Below, one piece after another: positions 22,228-34,100 of a DNA stretch of 64,000 bases. Source of the stretch: Enoplolaimus lenunculus. Taxonomy: Eukaryota; Nematoda; Enoplea; Enoplida; Thoracostomopsidae. The first letter of the stretch is position 1; each line of letters opens with the position of its first letter. The stretch lies in NCBI GenBank assembly GCA_030248215.1, contig JASANG010001564.1, positions 1 through 64,000 on the forward strand. The letters are read 5' to 3'. Both the position numbers and the translations under genes were made by a program. The notes beneath the pieces were generated by a model, which was not told where the DNA came from, made no database searches, and saw only the letters and a list, made by a program, of their open reading frames with translations.

Positions 22228-24669
22228 TTATACAGTGCATATTACAAAGTTGCAGCTGTGTTTAAAATTAGGGCTGAAACTGACTAAGGTTCATAAAAGT
22301 GATTTCATCCTTAAGGTAACAAACAGAAAAATATCTTATAAATTTTGGAGTATGACAAATGACACCAGGAACAAAGTTAAGGTTCCTCAGAAATCGCGAT
22401 ATGTGACACTTAGCAGAAAAGCACAGATGTTTGCACGTAAAGCGAGTTTTTTGTGAATCCGTCTGCAAATTTCGCTTTAGCAAACATCCAAATCTTCATA
22501 ATTTATTCTTTTATGAAACACCTAACCTTACACACAATCTGTTAGCTGTCAGTCACAATTCACTCGAAAATGTTTCCCTTATCTCACCCATATATAGTAC
22601 TTTCTTTGGGCCTGCTTATTTTTGAAAACCAGATGCTTACAGGAATTCTACAACGCGCAAGCTGCCGAGTAGTTATAGAATCAACATTTCTGTATAAATC
22701 GTCGAAACTTCTTTTCAAGCGTAGAGGCACTTTATGGGTAAATTGCATGTTTGTAAACAATCAAACGATTAATGAAACATTGGATTTTTAAATTCGCGAA
22801 ATCTATTCCACCAACACTTATCTAAAAATATTTTTCCAATATGCGATCCTGAGATGGAAACCAAGCAAAGGTCGCAACATTTCGGCATTTCCCAGTTGTC
22901 AAACCAAAAGCTGTGACGAGCGTCTTCCTATAATGACACGGAAAGAAACATTCTGCCGGTGAGATAATATACGGCTAATCTTTCTATAAAGTACTGTCAA
23001 TTTAACTCTCATTTTCCAGAAAGATCAAACTCCTCTTTGCGTAACCAAAACCCGTAAAGCTCCAAGGTGGTCGCTACAAAATTTTGATATTTGGGTGGCA
23101 TGTCTTCCTCAAACGCGCCCAAAATAATGTAAACTTTGCTTTTAGGTGTACAAGCACTTATTGATAAAGACTTCAAATGGGAACGCCCTTATTCAGGTCA
23201 TTACAGCTTAGTGTGGAAAACTTTCAAGTTAAGCTTTTCACTGCCAAACAAACCGGTGAAAAAATATCGGATTCAGTAAAAAATACCAGATTTCGCTACC
23301 GAAATCGAAATTCGGGTCGCAGCTACCCTGGTAACACCACTACTATATATTACCCCAGTCATGTCAATGCTTTTAAGCCTTAAATCTATCGCCGAATATA
23401 ACCTGACACTCCACAAGCAACAATTTACTCTTCTCTTTCGGCATTATCTATTATATAAGCAAAAAACACAATCTTTACACTGTGAATAAAATTATTTACA
23501 ATTCAGGAAGTCTAAGTAATTAGCTGGTTCAATTATGTCTGGATTGCCTTTTTCAATCAAATTTCACTTTGCTTAAGAGATTTTTCTCAACTGTGTCAGC
23601 AATCATTTGTTAGTGGGGTGTGGATAATTTCGCAAGTAAATCCATAATGTCTAAATTCAACACATCAGTTCAACTCGCACGATTCCGAATAAAAATCCGG
23701 ACTTGCAACTGGCGCCGTTTCTTTGTTTAAACACTTGAACAATATGATATCCCAAACAAAATTAATTACGTTCCAAAATGAACAATATATCTATATGCTA
23801 CAAAACTCATTTTCCTGCTCACAACCATATATTTTGCATAGGCTGTTCCATAACTCAATTTTCAAGTAGTGTTTAGTTAAATGCGCGGCATTTGCCGCCA
23901 TAATTTGTCCCGAAGACTAACTTAGTATATACACGAATAAACAAAAATAACATACAAACACCATATAAAACGACACATAAATAAAATATATACATAACAA
24001 AGACATAATTCAGCAATATAATGGCTTAGACAAGCTATCCTAATTTTGTGTTAATTATAACGAAAAAATATTTATGTTGAAAATTTTTGTCAACTGCCAA
24101 ACACAACTACACAACAGCGAATTCCATAACCGTCTCAAAAAATAAGCTTGATTAAAACTGGAAATCCCTATTCAGATCTCATCTTTCTAACAAGTGCATA
24201 AAGCCTGTTACAAGCATCCCGATAAGTTAATATAAGCTAACGTTCACGCCAGATCGCGAACAAACAATAACATAAATCAAACATAAATACAGTTACCACT
24301 TTATCCCAAAATAATACAGAAATACAACGATACAACAAAAACCGCTTTTTGGATTTTATGTTAAGTAATTTTCAGATACTCATGTTCCCGTATATTGATG
24401 TGACATTCTAGAAAAAATAAGTTGAAAATATTCACGAATAACATCACTGGAAACTTTTAGAGTGCGAACCGCACTTACAATACCTATACTGTACCGAAAG
24501 TGAGGGCAGATGGATCGCGTCCAGAATACAAATACTTTTCTGTCAGGTAAAAGCATTCTTATTTAAAAATCGTTAACTATGTGCCATTTCTAGCCTAAGT
24601 GTCAATGTATTAGTCGTGTTCGGTAATTGTTTCCACGAATCCAAATTTCTGGGTACGCCACTACCCAGC
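22228..24669. other. Intergenic or MED12 3' flank, no gene seen
   Basis: No convincing coding sequence. A remnant of the TA-target MITE end lies near 23180-23212. The MED12 3' UTR must begin at 24669 going left; no single poly(A) signal stands out. Confidence 0.4.
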
Positions 24670-27625
24670 TTACCTTTGCTGCTGTAGTTGCCGTTGTTGT
24701 TGCGCGTACTGCTGCGGTTGTTGCACCCTCATTTGTGGCTGATACTGCGACGATACTTGTTGCTGTTGTTGAATTGACATTGGATTTTGCATTCTTGGAC
24801 CTTGTGATTGAACCATTTGCCCTGCGGTATTTGTACCACTAATCATAGCGCTGTTTACATCTCCAACCGATCCTGAATATCCAGTACTTTGTTGAGACAT
24901 TTCATGTTGAGATTGTTGTTGATGCAGCATTCTGTAACACGCAAAAATTATTGACTCAGCTGAGTTGCCAGCCACAACACGTCATCCGCTCGAACCCTCT
25001 TGTAGTTACTACATATCTCCCCACTTTTTGCCCCCTTGCAAACACAACAATAATATATCATCAATTTCCTAATTTTTAAGTATAATTTATACCAAGTCGA
25101 AATACGCACCTAAACAGCAAAATTTTGCGTCTATACGTACTAGATATAGATTTAGCAACGGCGTAAAGCATTAAAACAAGAATTTTAAGGAACAAAAAAT
25201 TATGTATTTCCCCACACTTCACGTCACTCCAGCTCCTGTTCGCTGGTAACGGCGGGTGCCCCACTTAGCAGAAGACTAGGATAACCTCAGAATGATGCCT
25301 CACTAATTAACATGTATGTAGATTATCGTTATTGGTAACATTTTCCAACGTAACAGTTAAATTTAAAATTGGAAATTGTGTCCACAAGATAATCAAAAAT
25401 TAATACTATTCATACTACACTGTTATAAATGAAGTTATGAACAACAGTAGCCCCGCGGTGGAAGGGATCTGCACTGCCTTCCCCATAAGATGTTATAATG
25501 TTGTCATCGTGCACAATACCGTTTTGAAAAAAACTTTGGAAAAAATTTATATACCATAACCTTGAATCAACGTGAACCCTAACCTTTGTTGTTGGTGCAT
25601 ACGAAACTGCATTTGATCTTGCTGTGATGTATCTTGACCCATTCCGTCCGAAGAAAACATATCTTGCGGCTGTGCCATACTGTTAGTCGATAACTGTGGC
25701 CTGACTTGCGCACCGCCGCCTAAATCACAAGACACAAAAATTAATAATCTTCTTAAGCTCTGACATGTTTTGCTACTGTTAAAACCTTCAACCATAAAAA
25801 CGTTTGATTAAAAACCGAAAAATATAATATAACCAAAACTGCCCCTATACTTCCGATAAACAAAACCATCATCAGTAACCTGGTGCTTGACACATTGATT
25901 GTTGAACATACGAGTTTGACATGCTTGTGCTCATTCGAGGCCCACCTGCGCCCCGGCCTACACCGCTACGAAACTGCTGTTGATGATGATGTTGTTGTTG
26001 TTGTGGCTGCTGCTGGATAATTCCTGCACCATCATGCGTCATTTGCATTACATTTCTCTGTTGCTATAAAAAGATATGTTAATGCATGTAGTAGGGTAAA
26101 CTGCTATTTAGGCTAAAGATAAACGGTCAGCGTTGGTTCTACAATATTTATATAATTCTTTACACTGTAGTTTATCCATGGTTCAACTACAAATTCCAGA
26201 GAATACAAACTGTCCCAGGCCCTCGCTAGACCAATTCGTACGGCTCACGAAATATAGAAATTGACTACAATGGCGCATTTTTCGGTTGTTTGATCATCGC
26301 TGTTCTTTAAGATTCTTGTTCTATTTTTGCGAGTTAATCATCAAGCAAACCTTGTGGTTGAAAAACTTGCCTCAAATCCAGCAGCTTGTGCCTGAAAATG
26401 ACCGTCTCCACCGGCGCCCACTGTCATTGAGATTGCGGTTCCTCCTCCATGAGTGGGTCCACTAGTCATAGTACCGCTTGCCGCAGCAACAGCGTTTGAT
26501 ATTGCTTGCGGTCCTGTGGACGCGACGGAACTTCGTGCGTTAACACCAGCCCCGCCGCTAGCAAACAGTCCACCGCTACCTGCACCGCCAGCGGCCGATT
26601 CCGACGCACGTTTGTGAATGAGATTTTGAAGCGCTTCACGACCAGGTTGATGTCCTAAATACCAACTGTTAATAAGCGGCAGCTGCGATTATTTCAAAGA
26701 TAATTTAAGACTGAAATTGCCAGTGCAGTTTGGATGGTTGCCGTAACAAACAGGCATCCGGTTCGGCCGAAAAATTCAATATGCAATTTTACAGGCGTAG
26801 TCAGGGGAGATTTGCGATGTCAAAACCCCTTTTGAAATTTTTGTGCAGGAAGAATCCCCATTAGAAATTTTTGTACAACGTAGCCTTTTGCAAAATTCGG
26901 GCTACGCCAATGTTCAATTATAACAACTAAAAATAAAAATTACATTATCTGATGGCACACTGTTACCTTTTTTAAACCAAACCGGTTAAATTTTTTTAAA
27001 CGACATCCAGCATAATAAGAACCACCATTTCTTATTTATAAGTACGTATGTTGCGCTTACTAGGTCCACCGTTTGAACCACTCTGGCTCGCCGCGTATCC
27101 ACCTTGAGGACGTACGTTCACAGCGGAACCAGGATACATCTGGGAAACCGGGGCATTAGGCCCAGTAGATGTCATCTGATGCGACCCAGTTGTTTCAACA
27201 ATAACTCCGCCAGGACCAATTTGAGAGGTCGCTCCCATGCTTGTCGATACAGGACCACTACCAGCTCCCCCATTACCAGGCTGCGTTTGATAGGAGGCAG
27301 CACTTATAGCCCCTCCCACAGGTCCCGTATCTTGCAATGAACCTTGAATACCATGACTAGCGCCTGGCATTATTCCAGCTGGCACATTACTAGCAGCAAC
27401 ATTCGTTGGCGAAACAAATTGCTGTTGAGTTGCCATTATTGATTGCTGTTGTTTTTGTGGCTGTAAATGTTGCGCCCCAGCTATATCAGCCATTTGCGAC
27501 TGCTGTGACGGACCGTATTCCAGACCAACGTGACCGGCACCTTGCGCTGCAACTGTTGCCAAAACACCGACAGGATGTGCTGAACCAGTTGGATAACTGA
27601 GACTGCGTACAGTGGCTGGTTGTTG
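24670..27625 (-). other. MED12: MED12 exons 42-46: Q/G-rich C-terminal tail
   Basis: Exons: 27061-27625, 26371-26654, 25880-26063, 25584-25719 and 24670-24931, all phase-consistent. The sequence is Gly/Ala/Ser/Thr/Gln-rich. Exon 43 begins HQPGREALQNLIHKRASESA, whose ALQNLIHKR resembles KQALSQMLRQR in fly kohtalo. Exon 44 has QQPQQQQHHHQQQ and a GRGAGGPRM motif. Exon 46 ends QQRQLQQQR then TAA at 24672-24670. The exon 43 donor is GC in a perfect GC-intron context (TTTGAG|gcaagt). The stop codon overlaps a donor-like CAAAG|gtaagc, so an alternative spliced 3' end cannot be excluded. Confidence 0.88.
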
Positions 27626-29235
27626 CTGAAATTGAATGATATAACCTTTTGACTCACTCTTTAAATAATGTCAACCGAAAACCTCGCATTAGAAACAAAC
27701 GACCGTACTCAAATTTATAATCTTGAACCATGAGAATTTTTAGGTACTTTCATAAAGCGTATTTATGGCTTATAAAATGAAGAACGACTGTGTGGGCCCG
27801 AAAATGAAACTTGTTTCGTTTATTTTTTATACTGAGAAATTTGCGAATGTCAAAATAAAACTGCATTAATGGCCTCAATACTTCTTTAAGTGATCAATAA
27901 ATCCAGATGATAGCAAGCAATTGACGGAAATTTTTTTAGACCCTTACACACTGAAATAAAAATGGAGTTCAAGTATGCCAAACCTCAAGAAGCTATGAAA
28001 GGAAGAAAAGCGTCAAATATACAAATGGATCGAATAATTTGGAAATGACAGGGTCAAAAAAATTATGCGGTTAGTTAACTTTTTAGTTACAGACTGAGCA
28101 TCAAACGTAGTAAAATGTTTGCAGTTCCTTTTGGTCTCATAATTCAATAACGCACACCTACTCTAAATATCTGAATATGACGACAACGTCAAAATGTTCT
28201 TTGAATTTATTAAAACGTAGTTTTAGCCCGTTAATCCGCATTTTTAAGGTTGTCGCGCTTGAACATGCTAGGTTAGAACGATTCAAAAGTTTTGCATTCC
28301 ACCGAAGCTCTATCGCTCTGCAAAAACTTAAAAGAAGTGTAGGAAGCCTGATACGACGATGCACGTGCTTAATGGACACACGTACTACGAGGCACTATAA
28401 TAGAAAACCCCTTTGATGGGAAACAACCTGGAAACCTTATGTTCAATTACTCAAAAGCCTACCCGAGTTATAACTGACTTGGCAAAAGTTCAGAAACAAC
28501 AACAGCAAACTGAGAAACTCATTTGACATCCATACAAGTCTGGCGGAACCTAACCACGGTTCAAAACTTACATTTGCCGCTTGCGCCGCTGCCGCCCCGC
28601 GCCCAGAAGCTTTACGACCACCTCGACTTCCGGTTCCTCTACCGCGGCCACGCCCGCCGCGCCCTCGACCGGTTCCAGACGTCCCGCCGGAAGCCGAACC
28701 ACGGCCGCCGCGAGACCCTGGACCGCCACGGCCAGTAGCGGCACCTGGTGATACGGACGTCCGCGCTTCAAACGTAGGAGGTCCACCCATCATTGAAGCT
28801 AATACTGTCGGTTGTTGTTGTGTTTGGTGTTGCTGATTCGACGAGATGCCAGCGGCAACGGCTGTATGACCATGAGGCACGTTCGTATTGGCGCCTCCTC
28901 CTCCGCTAATAGACATCCCGGGTGGCGCATTAGTTATATACTCGGGACTGCCCATAACAGATGTCATACCCATCCCGCAATTGTTGCCACTGTTATGTGC
29001 CACACGAATACCACCGCCAGCGGAAGATATTGATGTTGTTACTGAATCGAGTTGTGGTTGAAGTGTTGAAGAGACAACAACAACGCCACCGCCACCGCCT
29101 GTCGCTTGTTGCATCGATGGAAATCCGGAAATCAGCATTGCTGATTGTGGTTTTTGTATAAGTGACTGTTGAGGCGCTGACGACACAGGTTGTTGTAAAT
29201 GCTGTGGGTACTGTTGTTGCTGTATATGCTGCTGC

Positions 29236-29275
<40 letters not shown>

Positions 29276-30103
29276 GCTGCTGCTGTTGTTGTTGTTGTTG
29301 TTGTTGTTGCTGATGATGTGTTTTTTGCTGTTGTCCAGCATGCGTTTGCTGAGCGTGCTGTTGCTGTTGTTGCTGAGTTAATTGTTGGTTTAACATTTGT
29401 TGTTTCTGTTGCTGAAGTTGCTTTTGCTGTTGTTGCGCTACAGGCTGTTGACGACGCTGCTGAAGTGGCAATTGCAGCTGATGCATCGACTGCACGGCAA
29501 CCCCAAACTGTTGTTGACCACTTACCATTCCTTGACTCATAATGGAAGGTGGTGGTGACTGTGTCGTTGGGCCGATCGTTGCTCCACCGCTAGAAACGGC
29601 TGCTGTCGATGACAGCATTTGCTGTTGCGATTGTTGCGACACACCTTGATATGCTCGTATTGTAGCGTTTGACTGTTGTTGTGGTTGCTGCTTTTGTTGT
29701 TGTTGTTGTTGTTGTTGCTGCTGCTGTTGTTGTTGTTGTTGTTGCTGTGATTGCTTTTGAACCGGCATCATTTCCACCTGAGACATTTCCTGTTGCCGTT
29801 TCATCAAATTTTGCTGTTGTTGCGGTTGTTGTTGGTGACTAAGCTTCATTTGAGGCTGTTGCATATCATGCTGTTGCTGCTGCTGTTGTTGCTCTTGTTG
29901 CCTTTGAAGAATATGTTTTTGCTGGTGTTGTTGCGGATCAAACTGCTGTTGTTGCTGATTGATATATTGTTGTTTGGACTGTAGATGTTGTGACTGTTGT
30001 CGTTGTATTGGGACTTGATGCTGAGTGGGCAAAATTTGCGATTGACATTTTTGGTACGATTGTTGTTGAAGTTGCGGTTGTGGATGTGGTTGTTGCGATT
30101 GTA

Positions 30104-30151
<48 letters not shown>

Positions 30152-30772
30152 GGTGTTGTTGTTGTTGTTGGTGCGGTTGTTGTTGTTGCTGCTGCTGCTG
30201 TTGTTGTTGTTGTTGTTGCTGCTGCTGTTGTTGTTGTTGCTGCTGCTGCTGTTGTTGCTGTTGTAGCTGACGTTGAAACAACTGTTGCTGCTGAGGATTC
30301 TGTGACAATATTTGCTGCTGCTGTTGTTGCTGCTGTGGTTGTTGCTGTAGTTGATTAGGAGGTAGCTTCGTGCTGTTCTGCTGTAAAAGGTGTTGTTGTT
30401 GGTTTTGATGCTGAATTGCTTTTTGTCTTTGCTGTTGAGTGGGCGATAACTGGCGCGTTGCAGTTTGCACTTGTGCTTGTTGTTGTTGTTGCTGATGTTG
30501 ATGTTGTGAATGCTGTTGCGCAATCGATTGCCTTAGCTGCTGTTGATGTTGTTGCTGTAACTGCTGCAGTTCTAATTCATGCTGTGAATCTTGCCGTTGT
30601 TGCTCTGTAGCTATGTGGCTTGCAAACGCATTTTGCATCTGCTGTTGTTGTGGATTCTGATGTTGTACTGGTTGTTGTACCAATTCTTGTTGCCTTTGTT
30701 GCTGTGGTTGTTGATGCCGTTGTTGTTGTTGCTGTGGTTGTTGATGTTGTTGTTGTTGTTGTTGTTGTTGTG

Positions 30773-30803
<31 letters not shown>

Positions 30804-31062
30804 TCGTTGCAGTAGTGTTTGTTGTAGAGATTTTTGTTGCTGTGGTTGTTGCTGGAGGGTTTGATTAATATTTTGTGGCTGCTGCAAGTGAAGATGTTGT
30901 TGCTGTTGCAAATTAGGCTTCTGCTGCGTTTGTTGTTGTGATGGCTCTACACTACTGTGTGCTTCAGTGTTGACATTATGTTGTAAATGCCGTTTTTGAA
31001 TCAATGATTGTTGTTGTTGTTGTTGTGGTTGTTGTTGATGTTGTTTTTGTTGTTGTTGTTGC

Positions 31063-31108
<46 letters not shown>

Positions 31109-34100
31109 GCTGCTGCTGTCGTTGGTGCTGCTGCAGTTGTGCTTGTGGAACTTCTTGCGTTGATTGTTGTCGTAGAGTTTGCTGACTATCTTCTCGCCGG
31201 TGTTGTTGTTGCTGTTGTGGTGGTGGTTGTTGTTGTGGCTGTGGCTGTTGTGATTGTAGTTGTTGTGGTTGTTGTTGCTGCAAATAGAACTGTTGATTCG
31301 GAGAATGTAGATTATCATGGCTTCGTTGCGCCTGTTGCTGTGCAAGCAGTTGTTGTGTCGATTGTTCTTGAGTTTCGTCTCGTGTTTTCCATGGTGGTTG
31401 CTGAGCGGGTTGTTGAAAAAGCGACGCATGTACTGCTGGCGTTGTTGACGTGGCGAAATTCGACTGATTGAACATATTAATGTTGACATTTCCATCGTTC
31501 GGTGCGGCGTGCACACCACTATTTGGACTCAAATTTTCAACCTGAAAAATTGAATTTCCTAGTAATAATTCAATTAGGTCATTTTAAGCGTTTGCTTATA
31601 TAATTAAAAAATTTAAATATGAACTTTTATCCAGCCACCAAAAACGACATCGGAGTTAAACGTAACTGAACGAATGTTGTCATGGTTATACCTACCCTGT
31701 CAACATGTGACAAAACATTTTTGTGTCTCGTGTATACTAGTGGAAACACTGTGCCTAGCACTCAGAAAAAATATGCACTCGATATAAGCATGTTTGTACC
31801 ACGCGTGAAATTGGTCGCTTGCGCACATGCATTACTAGTAATAAGGTATTCAATATTAGGGCAACTAAAACGTTTTCTTATAAGGTTTTACAGTGCGTAA
31901 CTATGCGATAACAAAGACAAACTAACTTACCTTAAGCGGTCCACGCATCATGCCCACTGCTTGACTTGAAGTGCCGCCAGGACCTTCAACCACGCCGATA
32001 GGTCCATTGACATACATATTAGAGACTGGATCAAGATGACGGGACCCACGCGCATCAGTACTATCGCCAAGAACGCCTGCGCCGACTCCATCATTACCAT
32101 TCGTTATCAACCCCAGTTTCGATTGATCACCAAGTCCGGTTGGCATTACCTCTGACAGCGGCGGTCTTCCACTTGCCAAAGCGTTTTGATCAGCTTCAAC
32201 GCCTTGCAGTCCTTGACGTCCGGCTTCTGTCTGAAACGCAAGTGACAAAGTTTGATCGCCGTTTGTAGTAGCGGCAGCTTCCACCGTTGTCGTCGTATTA
32301 TGTTCACCCTCAGTCATATCAAAATCACTTTCTGAATCCGATGCAGTCGTAGAATCATCATAATCATCGTCATCATCATCACTATCATCATCACTGTCAT
32401 CATAATCAGAGTCACTTGATAATTCCGCCTTTGAAGTAGCCACATTCATGCCAGAACTGACACCGTTTGATATATTCTCTGCGGTGTTGTTTGCGCTAGT
32501 CGGTGTTGACCATTTGGCCAGCGCTGCGACTGCGGCATCATCAAATGGCAAATCTTCAGGCAACGGTTGTAGATAATAGTTTTTCTTCAACAAAGGAGCC
32601 GCACCGCGTCCAGTAGGACCTCCGCCTGAGGCAGCAGCCGAGATTGTTCCGGCAGAATCAGCTAAATCTGTGCCAGCCGACGCCGCAGATGGCGCCATGC
32701 CGTTGCCTGCTGCAGTTGTTAAATCTTCAGCTTCACATGGATAGGTATTGCGATGAATGATACCTGGCATCGACTTCCAATGCGAATGGGCCATCAGGCG
32801 TGCCAGCTTAGCTTCGGCGCGTTCCAGGCCACCGGTTCCGTCGACACGAACCATTTGGAACCATGACATTGATATACCACTCGGGCCACCAATACCGCCG
32901 CGGCCTTCGATGATGTCCCACGGATTAACAATGACACGTCCGGCTGGTTGAAGACCCTGCAACAATAACGTCCAGTTTAGAAACGTTAACTTCGGATCCG
33001 GTGTAAAATATGAGAAGGTTCCTAGATTTTGCTTCACCCGGACAATTCGCTAGAGGTGGGCAAAAGTAGCTTTCCTAAAATACTGAACACGGTTGATAAT
33101 TCCACGTTTTGCAAACCCTATGCCCTAATGAAATGCCTATGAATATAACCGACATACATCAACAAACTAAATAGAAAAGTACGGCCACAGGTATGTAGGA
33201 GTATTGACTTCAATGAGAATACATACATAGTATGACACGTGTTGAGACGTGTTGAACAAAAATTGTGGCAATATGGGGCGTACATGGGTACATGAACTAT
33301 ACACTCGTTGCCCCCGGAAGCCAATACTTTTACAGCATAAAGCTGACATCGAACGTTTCCTAAAAGGGAATGTGATCACCCAAGGCGCCTGCAAAGCGGG
33401 CCTCATGCAAAGGGTACCTACAAATTCAACATTGTGCTAGGCGGCTATTCCCCACCGATATTGGGCGATGAATCAATGCTACCGAGGTCAACTAAGTGTA
33501 CCTTAGCTGAGCTACGCTACGGTTGGTCTAACATGCTAAACAACTGAAAGGCACGGGTCAACCAATCGAACAATATAGATACCCGACTGTTCGTCGGCTG
33601 AACACACCGTTGGACATCTGTTTAACTGCCATGCGAAGCGTACGCCATTAACAATCAATCACTTTGGACAAACCCTATGGAGGCCGGTTTTACTCGGTCT
33701 GTAACGCTGATGGAATCTTGTTGTGGCAACAACACCAACAACCCCAACAGTTGTACAAATCTGTGGCCGGCCAGTAAGATATTGTGAGCGGACCACTACT
33801 ACTTCAAATCAAAACGTGATCTCCTCTCCCAAGCCCGAACACAAGAACATACTAAACCTACATTTCTCACAGAAGATGCATCAGAAGTACCAGCGCAGAT
33901 GCCAGACGAATTTCCGCTACTAGACGAACTGGAGCCGGTATTTTTGGTTTTAGATTCGGCAATAAGACGTCGGGACGTTCCATAAGGCTCGAATACGGTT
34001 ACTTCCATATGAGGCCGGCAAATTGGCATTAGCTGATGAAGTTCGCGAACGAAACACGCGCTGGTACGGCAATCGTTAATGTCTTTCTAAAATACGACTT

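Noticed and set aside
24480-24545. Extra 3' exon of MED12 after a gacag acceptor
   Set aside because: It would remain in phase but has none of the Q/G-rich character and no homologue; kept only as a possible alternative end.
29162-31480. Long open frames on both strands giving poly-Val, poly-Ala, poly-Leu or poly-Asn proteins
   Set aside because: They are alternate-frame readings of the CAA/CAG repeat in MED12 exon 41.
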